From Spiroplasma_E ixodetis_B (GTDB lineage Bacteria; Bacillota_I; Bacilli_A; Mycoplasmatales; VBWQ01): DNA of 64,000 nt. Under the pieces are notes generated by a model, which did no database searches, had not been told where the DNA came from, and was given only the letters and a program-made list of their open reading frames with translations. Below, piece after piece: positions 55,373-64,000 of this stretch. Each line of letters begins with the position of its first letter. Position 1 is the stretch's first letter. The position numbers and the translations under genes were made by a program. Location of the stretch: contig NZ_AP028955.1 of the NCBI RefSeq assembly GCF_040369795.1, positions 930,001 through 994,000 on the forward strand. The letters run 5' to 3'.

Positions 55373-56319
55373 GGCTTTTATCCCTTTATGTACTATTTTT
55401 AAATTTTATCACATAAATGGAGATAAAAGCCTATATAGGAAATTATCCCCACATCTATCTAAATCAAACACAAAATTATAGTTTCAAAACTAGGTATCTT
55501 ATTGAATTTATATGCAGTTTCTTTTGCATATAAATGAATATTGTGTTTTGAAGCTTTTATCTGTGTTTGGAAAGTTCGTCGGATATGTTTTCATTCAGAT
55601 TAAATCTGGTTTGTGTTTACACCTGTTGATGACACATACCCAACTTCATGATTTACGATTTCATGTTTGTGATAGAAGTTTTTGAAACTTCCATATCCCT
55701 TCCAAGAATCCGTAAATAGACAACACCCAGTAGAAATGTGTTTCAATGCAAATCATAAAAGGTTTTTCTCATCTGCTTTTTTCAATACTTTCACAATTAG
55801 TTTGTTGCTGGCTTTCTCATCAACTCCAACAATCAAGGTTTTATTCAACAATGATCTTTCTTGTTTTTTAAAACCTACATGTGAAAGATACATTTCATCC
55901 ATCTGTGCTGTGCCATCATCAATGAACCCTACATCTTGATTCCAAATTCTAGTTCTGATTTAATGACCCATTCTTCAATCTGTTTTATATGTCACACCCA
56001 ATTCCCTTGCAACATCTGTTGATGGTATACCATGCTTTGTGTTTATTCATCTAAAGATGAGATAAAACCAAGATGTCAAAGGTGTTTGTGACTTGTGAAA
56101 AATGGTTTCATGAAGAATACTAAATGTTTGATGACATTTCAAACATCTTATTCTTCTCAAATCAGAAACATTCAAACTAGAAGAAGCGCACCTGATACAT
56201 TTCATTACTTTCAACTTCGCTATATATTTCAAACAATCGTTTTCATTTTGAAATATGCTATTGAAAAATTATTTCAATTCATTTTTTCCTCGACACTAGT
56301 ACATGTGGTGATAATTTTC
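55373..56319 (-). mobile_element. IS1595-family (ISXO2-like) element
   Basis: 947 bp with 8-bp target duplication TTATTAAA at 55365-55372 and 56320-56327. Ends GGCTTTTATCCCTTTATG and ..CATGTGGTGATAATTTTC are related inverted repeats. The left end folds into a 59-bp imperfect palindrome. Confidence 0.85.
55459..56282 (-). pseudogene. IS1595/ISXO2-like transposase, broken
   Basis: N-terminal zinc ribbon MKCIRCASSS...RRIRCLKCHQTFS, then HGIPSTDVARELGVTYKTDW, a TAA at about 55960 (CAA expected, RMGH-stop-IRTRIW), and the DDE part: DDGTAQMDEMYLSHVGF, KTLIVGVDEKASNKLIV, LFTDSWKGYGSF, HEIVNHEVGYVSSTGVNTNQ. A lost T near 56265 also shifts the first 15 codons. About 270 residues when repaired. Confidence 0.8.
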
Positions 56320-57251
56320 TTATTAAATTCATTACCGCGATCGCTATGAAATATTTGAATATCTTTTAAACAACGATTTGAGCACATAAATGCTTGATAT
56401 AATAATGATGCATCTTTTTTAGTACCTACACTATGTCTAATAATTTCGCGATTGTACAGGTCGATTAATAAGCAAATATAGTTTCATTTACCATTAACTT
56501 GAACATAAGTTAAATCACTAACAATAACTTCGTTTTTAAGCCTATTATTAAAGTCTCTATTAACAAGATTAGTAATTTGACTATCATTGACTTTATTATG
56601 ATAATTTTTGTATGATAATTTAGTGTATTTTGATATTAAATTATGTTTATTCATAATTTTTTTAATTTTTCGTCTTGATAAATTAATTTTCTTTTCTTTT
56701 AGAACAACTTTTAATCTTCTTGTTCCATAAGCTTCTTTATTTTCTTTAAAAGCGCTAATAACAGCTTCATCATACATATTATTTTGAATTTTATCTTCTT
56801 TTTTCTTGAAATTAAAATAATATGTTGATTTAGAGATTTTTAAAAAACGACACATTGTACGAATTTTATATTTAACTTTATTTTTAGTAATAATTTCTAT
56901 TTTCTGCGTATTATTAGTGCTGCTTGCTTTAAAATATCATTTTCCATTCTTAATTGTTTTAATTCTTTTCTTAATTTAATTAATTCATTTTCTTCAACAG
57001 AACGGTTATCTTTGGTTTTAAAACTGCCTGAATTAGTAAATTGCTTAATTCAATTATAAGTAGCTGCTCTTGTAACATTGTACTCTTTAGCAAGACAAGA
57101 CACTGACTTACCACTTTGATATAAAGCTGCTATTTGTTTTTTTAATTCATCTGAATATGGGTTAATATTGGCCGTAATTATAATTCCTTTCTTTTAACTA
57201 ATTTGTTCACTTGTCTACGTAATTAGTATCCAATAAAGTGTCACCCATCCA

Positions 57252-57642
57252 CAGATTGTAATTCTCTTTGTTTTTGCTTTTCTTGCTTATTAACTTGGTA
57301 TCTTTTTTTATCATATTCTCTCCTCCTTGCTTTCACTTCAGGCCTTTGTTTATATTCTTTTTGCCTTTCTTTATTGCGTTGATATCATAATTTACTATTT
57401 TTTAGTTCCAGTTCTTTATTAAGTTGATATCATTTTTTTCTATATTCTTGTTGCCTTTTTTTATTGCGTTGATATCATTTTTTTTATATTCTCACTGCTT
57501 TTCTTTAATAAGCTGATATCTTTTTTTATCATATTCTCTTCTCCTTGCTTTCACTTCAGGCCTTTGTTTATATTATTGTCTTTTTTCTTTATTTTTTTGA
57601 AATAAATAAGGTACATTAATAACTATACTTTCATTATCCATA
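57252..57642 (-). pseudogene. Repeat protein rich in RYQ-N-K-EYK units, truncated
   Basis: ATG 57642 after GAGGGGAG: MDNESIVINVPYLFQKNKEK, then an early TAA, then repeated units REYDKKRYQLIKEKQWEYK and KQRPEVKARRREYD, seen twice. A 54-bp segment is duplicated (57309-57362 and 57512-57565). Such R/K-Y-Q repeats resemble spacer arrays of phage HNH-type DNA-binding proteins. The 3' end is replaced by IS3. Several stops; dead. Confidence 0.5.
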
Positions 57643-57897
57643 TGCTTTGCTCCCCTCTATAAACATAATTAATTTAATTTAAACTTTTACCACATTTTTC
57701 TATCTATCAAAAATTATATTTATTTTTTTTTGATAAATAAAACTTTATTATTGTGAATTTTTTTCAAATTCTTAATAAAATAACCATAAAATTTTTTATT
57801 TTTTATTATATTTTTAATTAAGTCTTGGAAAATATTACTAAAAAAGTAAAATTTAATTTCAAAATTAATTCATCATTAAAATTATTAATAACTAATT

Positions 57898-58818
57898 TTA
57901 TCGTTTAGATTTATTGAAAGCAATACCCAATGCTTTTGGTGTTTTACTTCATTTTGATGTAAACACTAAAACTAATAAAGATGTTACAAAAGGCAATATA
58001 TTCCATATATCAGAATTACTTGATATTCATTGAGGAATATTTGGTAAAAACGTAATTCTGGCACCTGTTGTTTCAACAATAGCAAATAAGGCAGCACCAA
58101 TTGTAATCAATGGTACCCTTCATTGTCCAAAAATTAAAATAGCTAAAGCAATAAAACCATTTCCACTAACTGTCCCACGAAAAGTTTGACTAGCATACAT
58201 TGGAAAAATACCACCAGCAATTCCTGCCAAAAAACCAGATAATAATACAGCAACATATCGTTGTTTAATAACATTAATTCCCGCAGCATCAACTGCATTG
58301 GGATTTTCACCAGTCGCAACATGATGTAATCCTCATTTAGTATATTTCAAAATAATAGCAATACTTACTAAAAATATAATTGCTAAAAATAAATATAAAT
58401 TAAAAAATTCATTATTACCAATTTTTGGTAATTGATAAATATTTGTTAATGAAATAAAACCATTATTCCCTGGTAACTGAACAACAAAAACTGCAATTGC
58501 TGCTGCTAAAATATTAATTGCAACGCCAGAAATAATTTGATCAGATTTTAAAGTAACTGATGCAAAAGTATGGAAACAAGCAAATCCCATTCCCGCTAAT
58601 CCACCTACTAATAAAGCAATAATTTGTGATCAATTACCTCAATTAACACCTATATTTTTCCCAAATGAAGAAAAAGCAAGAGCACCAATTGTCATCATTC
58701 CTTCAATACCAATATTAACAACACCAGCACGTTCTGAAATTAATCCAGATAATGCACCAAGTACTAAAACAACAAAAATTAAACTAGAATGTTCAAGAAT
58801 TATTTTGAGTGCTTCCAT
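57898..58818 (-). CDS. Nucleoside ABC transporter, permease 2 (BmpD/NupQ-like)
   Basis: 306 residues, eight or more TMs; SLIFVVLVLGALSGLISERA, GVVNIGIEGMMTIGALAF, VATGENPNAVDAAGINVIKQ, GGIFPMYASQTFRGTVSGNG are the signature of the second permease of Bmp-type importers (BPD_transp_2). ATG 58818 overlaps the end of permease 1 by 35 bp. Last gene of the operon. Confidence 0.92.
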
Positions 58819-60862
58819 TAACTTTTTCTCCTGTTCTTTCGGTTTTTATTTTCATAATTGCTTGTTGTTCATTTTTAAATATATCAGTAAATTTATTAAT
58901 AAAAGTTGTCTTTTCAATTTCAGCTTTTTTAGTAAATTGTTTGGTTAATATATTAATATTACTATTAATTGGGATAATTTGACTTTTTAATTGCTGTTTG
59001 TTAATTTTATAATTTTTAATTAACTCTTTAATATTATTTTTATAATTAGTTTGAAGTTGATGTTTTGCTAAAATTAATTGTTTTTTTATTTTTTTATCGT
59101 CAGTTTTAACTTTTTGATTTTTTAATGACTTTAATTCATCACTTAATTCTTGTTTCAATTTATTAATTTCTCGATAAAGATTTAATTTTAAGTCTTTTAC
59201 TCTTGACTTATCTAATATTGCTTTTTGTTTTTTTAATAATGTTATTTCTCGAATTAAATCTTGCTTATAGTTATAAACATTATTTTCATATTTCATTTTT
59301 TCATTAATATACATATTTAAACTTTCACCATAAATCGTTTTTATTTCTTGTTGAAAATTATTTCAATTACCAATTTTACCTTTTTTTCAAATTGCATTAT
59401 ATTGTTTATATATATAATGATTTAAAGCTTTATTTTCTTGGAAAAATTGTGCTCAATTAACACCAACTTTATCATTTTTATTATTAATAACTGCTTGTAA
59501 CTGTAAGTTGATATCACTATTAACTTTATTAATTTCTTGCGAAAGATTTTGTTTTAAATTTTTAACTTTTGACTCATAATCTGATAGTGATTTATTATAT
59601 TCTATCTTTAAGTGATTAATTTTAATATTTTTTTCTTTAATTAAATCTGATTTTAACTTATTATATTGTCTCTTTATTTTAAAATTTTCAATAAAATGAT
59701 AGTACATCTTGGCAATAAAACTATTTGTAACTTTTCGTTTTTCTCCATCAAGGGCTATATTTAAATAACGAATTAAAAATTTAATTGGCTGTAAACGAGA
59801 TAATAAAACTGCACAGGCAGCTGAATAAATAATAACACCAAAAATAATATCACCAGTTGCTGTTGGTAATGTTAATACTGAACCAATTGAACCACCGCTC
59901 TTAATTAAACCTCAAAGAAAAGCAGAACCCACAACACCTATTGGATTAATTTGACCAACTAAAGCAACAGCTATACTATCAAAACCAATAGTCGGCAAAT
60001 CATCAGTTAAAAAACTAATTGAAGGATTTTTGGCAATGTAATAAATAACAGCCATTACTCCTACTAATGCTCCTGAAATAACAAATGATGTTATGCAATA
60101 ATGTTTATGATTAATACCACTATAAACAGCAGCAAATGGATTTAAACCTACTGTTCGAATTTTATAACCTAAAGTTGTTTTTTTCAATAAGAATCAAACT
60201 GTTATTATTAAAATAATAGAAATTAATAATGGTATTATACAATTATAACCATTAATACTCATACTCATACTATCATGAATAGTTGCTGATGTTCCGTGAT
60301 CAGCATCATATAAATCTTTATCGATTTTAAATAGTCATTTTACTAAATATCAAATTGTTCAATTTAATAAAATAGAAGTAACAACCTCATGAACATTAAA
60401 AAAAACTTTTAATAACACTGTTACCAACGCCACCAATATTGCTGCTAATACTCCAGCAAAAAACGCGCTAATTATAGCTAATGGTTGTGATAAGTCATAA
60501 CGAACACCAATTGCGATAACAACAGCTCCTGCTGCTAACATTTGACCAGCAACTCCAATATTAAACATTCCTGAGCGGAAAGAAATAACTAGTGCTAATC
60601 CTGCTACAATATAAATTGCTCATCAAACTAAAGTATTATCTCAATTATTAGCTGGCCAACTTGTAAAAGCATATGTTAATAACAACTGAAAATAAGTAAA
60701 AGCATTTTGACCTGAACCAATTATAACAAAACAAGCAATAATTAATCCAAAAATAATGGCAAAAATTGAACCCTTAAATTTAGTAAGACTACTATTCATT
60801 TCTTTTGAACCAAGATATAAACGACTTCGTCGTTTTAAAAATCATGTTTTTTGTTTAAACAT
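58784..60862 (-). CDS. Nucleoside ABC transporter, permease 1, with long coiled-coil tail
   Basis: 692 residues, twice the usual 350. Residues 25-370 are the permease (SFRSGMFNIGVAGQMLAAGA; VHEVVTSILLNW; GYKIRTVGLNPFAAVYSGIN; TDDLPTIGFDSIAVALVGQI). Residues 375-692 are a Lys-rich coiled coil with repeats ESKVKNLKQNLSQEINKVNS, RVKDLKLNLYREINKLKQEL, KTDDKKIKKQLILAKHQLQT. The latter repeats also occur in the SecDF linker. The final TGA-containing codons (NNSWTF) extend into permease 2. Overlaps the ATPase stop by 8 bp. Confidence 0.9.
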
Positions 60863-62435
60863 TATCTTCATTTCCTTCCATTAACATTTTTTGTCCCACC
60901 ATCATTAATCCTAACTGTTCACGAGTAACGTTTTTAGCGCTAACATTACCAGTAATTTTACCAGCATGTAAAACAACAATTCGATCTGCTAATGACATAA
61001 CTTCTGATAATTCATAAGAAATTAATAATACTGCATTACCTTCATTTTTTTCCTCAAGAATACGACTATGAATATATTCAATAGCGCCAATATCCAAGCC
61101 ACGTGTTGGCTGAGCAACAACTAAAATTGTATGTTTTCTTGTTAATTCTCTACCAACAACCGCTTTTTGTTGATTACCACCCGACAAGCCTCTAACTAAA
61201 GCAAAACCACTTTTACTACCACGAACATCATAATTATTAATAATATTTTGTGCATAATATTGAATAGCTTTACTGCGAATCAAACCATGCTTAGAAAAAG
61301 GATATTCGCTAATATTTTGTAAAACCATATTATCAATAACATTATAATCTAAAACAAGTCCATATTTATGACGATCTTCAGGAATATGACTTAAACCACT
61401 TTTATATAAACTTTGAATTGAACTGTGTTTCATATTCTTATTACCAAAAAAAATATCACCTTTTTCTGGCTTAATTAAACCAGTAATTGCTGAAATTAAT
61501 TCGGTTTGACCATTACCTTCAATACCGGCAATAGCCACAATTTCTCGTGACTTAACTTCTAAACTAAAATCAGAAAGACCCATTATTGATTTCTTATTAC
61601 CAATTTTATGAACAAATAAATTATCAATTTTTAATAATACTGGTCCTAATACAACATTACCTTGATTTCTAATATCAACTAAATCTCTACCAACCATCAA
61701 AGTAGCAATTTCTTCTTTAGTTTTACTCTTAGATTCAAAAGTTTCAATAACTTTACCTAAACGAATTACTGTAACATTATCAGCAACTTGTTTAACCTCT
61801 TCTAATTTATGACTAATAAAAATAATAGTTTTACCATCACGTCTAAGTTCTTCAATAATTGTTAATAAACTAGTAATTTCTTGTGGTGTTAAAACCGCGG
61901 TTGGTTCATCAAGTACAATAATACTAGCGCCACGATAAAGAACTTTTAAAATTTCAACACGTTGTTGCATACCAACACTAGCATTCTCAATTTTTAAATT
62001 AAGTTTAATGTCTAATTTATATTTTTTTGAAATTTCTAAAATTTTAGATTTTGCTTTTTTATAATTAATTCACTGTCATTTATGAACTGGTTCACTACCT
62101 AAAATAATATTTTGTAAAATAGTGAAGTTATCAACTAATTTAAAATGTTGATGTACCATTCCAATACCTAATTCACCTGCTCTAATTGGTCCTGATATTA
62201 CTACTTCTTTACCATTAATTTTAATAATACCTTTTGTTGGTTGATATAGTCCAAATAAGATTGACATTAGTGTCGATTTACCTGCACCATTCTCACCAAC
62301 CAAAGAATGAATTTCTCCTTTTTTAATTTTAATAGAAATATTATTGTTAGCAATAATAGTATCTAAAAAAACTTTAGTAATACCTTCCATTTCAACAGAA
62401 TATTGTAAGTTCTGTTTTTCAATATTTACTTCCAT
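60855..62435 (-). CDS. Nucleoside ABC transporter, tandem ATP-binding protein
   Basis: 526 residues with two ATPase domains. First: SLVGENGAGKSTLMSILFG (Walker A), MVHQHFKLVDNFTI, NASVGMQQRVEILKVLYRGA, IIVLDEPTAVLTPQE (Walker B). Second: IAGIEGNGQTELISAITG (degenerate Walker A), HIPEDRHKYGLVLDYNVIDN, LSGGNQQKAVVGRELTRKH, LVVAQPTRGLDIGAIEYIHS. Layout as in YufO/NupA and Bmp/Rbs-type importers. ATG 62435. Confidence 0.94.
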
Positions 62436-62452
62436 TTTATCACCCCTCTTAA

Positions 62453-63760
62453 TTATTTAAATGGATCATATTCTTTTTTAATACCATTAATTCAATAATG
62501 TTCTTTTAAATTGAGTACTTTTTGTCATCCAGCAGAAATTTTATCTAATCAATTAGTAGTTTCTGTCATTAATGGTGTGTAAATATCTTTATCACCATCT
62601 TTAATTGCTTTATTTGGTGCTATTCCAGTAAAATTAGGTCCACCTCTGTATGGTGCATCATCAATAAATGTTTGATCGGCAGTTGGATCAGTTGGATGCA
62701 CTGGATTCTGATTAGTTTTACCAACTGATTTTCAGAGCATAAGTTTAATTGAACTAATTAAATCTTTTTCTGCAGAAGTAATAAACCTATATGCATATTG
62801 TGGATATTGAAGTTGTTGATCTGTATCAACACCAATAATTTTACCTTGACCAGATTTTTTTAATGATGATAAAGTATCTTCGGTTTGTGGTCCTGCTACT
62901 GGAAAAATAATATTAGTTTTTTGTCGAGCAAGATCATCATTAATTGCTTGTGAACCTTTTGAACCTTGAGTAAAATCAGCACTAAATTGAGTGCCTGAAT
63001 TTATAAATTTAATATTTGGTAATGGTTCTTTAAAATCTGAATTTAAAATTTTAACCCATGATATTAATTTTTCTTCATCTTCTTTGTTTTTAAATTTATT
63101 ATTAAAAAATTGTATGGCTCAATAATAACCATACATATAATTAGTAACTGCCGGAATATCAAGTCCACCATAGGTTGACATTTTTAAATTATCAAGGCCA
63201 CCATATTGATTAGCATGCGCAATTAACCATATTGCCCCCGCCAATCCGGATAAAAAACCTGATTGTTCTGCTTTGTAAAGTAAGCCAGCCAATTGTTTAT
63301 TAGATTTTGGTACTTCTTTATTTGGAGTATCACCATCAATAAAAATAAATTTCACTTTATGTTTTAAAATAGTATCTTGTGCTTTAACCAAAGCATTATG
63401 ATGTAAAAATCCTGAAGCAATAATTACTTTACTATTTATGAAAATGGCTTTATTATATGATGTCATTAAATCATCAGTATTAGTTGATTGGGGATTATCT
63501 CAAGAAACCTCAACTCTTTTATTTTTATATTGAGGATCAACATAATCACTATGTGTTCAATCATTAAACTCTTGTTTAAACTTGAGAGCAGCATTATATG
63601 ATGATTCATTAAAAGAAGCATCATTAATAGTATGTCCATCAGTTACAACAGTTATTCGATAAATATTTGGATCATTAAACTGACTATTGCAAGCAATGAT
63701 TGGCAATATCATTATTGCTGATAATGATATTGCACTAAATACAGTAAAAATTTTACGCAT
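62453..63760 (-). CDS. Bmp-family nucleoside-binding lipoprotein
   Basis: 435 residues. Signal peptide and lipobox MRKIFTVFSAISLSAIMILP then IIACNSQF (lipidated Cys24). Then IYRITVVTDGHTINDASFNE, IASGFLHHNALVKAQ, FIFIDGDTP, AEQSGFLSGLAGAIWLI, GTQFSADFTQGSKGSQAIND, IIFPVAGPQTEDTLSSLK, GVDTDQQLQYPQYAYRFITS, the PnrA/BMP substrate domain. First gene of the operon; binds purine nucleosides, likely feeding deoD. GGAGGAATAT ribosome site. Confidence 0.94.
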
Positions 63761-64000
63761 ACTATTATATTCCTCCTACAATTATATATAAATATTTATA
63801 TAAAAAAAATATAAAAAAAGAAAGCAAAAAACATTGCTTTCTTAATTCAATTATTCAAAATAAAATAAAACTGTGTATAAATAAATTTTGAAAATAAATA
63901 GGCGGGAATAACTTACTATTAAAAAATACAGTATATATGTATTTAATATTAATTATTTTCTTATTTTCACAATTAACTCTAAACACTAGTTTCTCCTTTA
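63761..64000 (-). promoter_or_regulatory. Leader of the Bmp operon with upstream terminator
   Basis: A hairpin GAAAGCAA/TTGCTTTC (63819-63842) with Ts towards the lower coordinates on the minus strand looks like the end of a gene beyond the window. The operon promoter should lie between it and 63760. Nothing else seen. Confidence 0.5.

Larger units (their letters stand above)
55086..57251 (-). mobile_element. IS3-family copy 5 carrying an IS1595 element
   Basis: Ends TGGAATGGTAACC (55086) and ACCCATCCA (57251). OrfB (56855 down to 55103) is split by the IS1595 at 55373-56319 and has a 9-bp in-frame deletion near 55270. OrfA (57175-56897) has lost its start codon (ACG at 57173-57175). Confidence 0.88.

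Noticed and set aside
55682..55939. 85-codon plus-strand frame inside the IS1595 element
   Set aside because: Antisense to the ISXO2-like DDE domain.
63757..63985. Open frame starting GTG behind AAAGGAG at the right edge, running through to the Bmp ribosome site
   Set aside because: It contains a terminator hairpin and has Phe/Ile/Tyr-rich composition typical of non-coding AT-rich DNA; more likely a leader.
1..64000. CRISPR array
   Set aside because: All repeats seen are IS copies, IS ends or coding repeats; no regularly spaced 25-40 bp repeats and no cas genes.

Overview
The window is AT-rich mollicute DNA, most likely a Spiroplasma. UGA is read as Trp: nearly every gene only reads through if in-frame TGA codons are Trp, and a tRNA-Trp with a TCA anticodon lies at 33710-33784. 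Gene content (RelA/Apt/SecDF, DegV, Bmp-type ABC importer, NrdF/I/E, UPF0236/ISLre2 remnants, IS3/IS5/IS30-scale IS load, plasmid-type TraG and coiled-coil proteins) fits a host-associated Spiroplasma. The species and clade cannot be named from sequence alone.

Layout. 1-7.8 kb is a nested pile of IS elements (IS630, IS256, IS3, an 80-bp MITE) around two plasmid/ICE-type genes. 7.8-11.1 kb is a conjugative-element remnant: TraG/VirD4-like C-terminus, a structured intergenic region, a winged-helix/nuclease-like protein, a coiled-coil membrane protein and a small Ser/Lys-tailed protein. 11.1-18.7 kb is IS debris around degV, an ssb-like 3' fragment and a broken surface-protein gene, ending in the only intact IS256. 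18.7-28.2 kb is a clean housekeeping block on the minus strand: secDF-apt-relA, then T-box-hisS-aspS. 28.3-32.0 kb is an IS mosaic. 32.0-34.6 kb has a second degV, tRNA-Trp, a Fur-family gene and acpP. 34.8-39.6 kb is proS with a decayed downstream operon split by an IS5-like element. 39.6-43.6 kb holds a degenerate EAL-like protein, an ADP-ribosyltransferase-like protein and cardiolipin synthase, then tRNA-Ser(GCT). 44.0-48.0 kb is a ribonucleotide reductase operon behind a cobalamin riboswitch. 49.3-51.7 kb is deoD-tsaD-coaE. 52-57.6 kb is mostly IS debris. 57.9-63.8 kb is a four-gene Bmp-type nucleoside ABC importer.

The most unusual system is the RNR operon. It combines a cobalamin riboswitch with a terminator (exceptional for a mollicute), an NrdF whose three metal-ligand glutamates are V118, P178 and K212 (the metal-free class Ie 'VPK' pattern), and NrdI fused in one reading frame to NrdE. 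Other standouts are a coiled-coil coding module shared between SecDF and an ABC permease, duplicated leader-hairpin modules on plasmid-like genes, and a recurrent GAA-to-TAA signature in dead transposases. Everything here is read by eye; coordinates of IS ends and pseudogenes may be off by a few bases.
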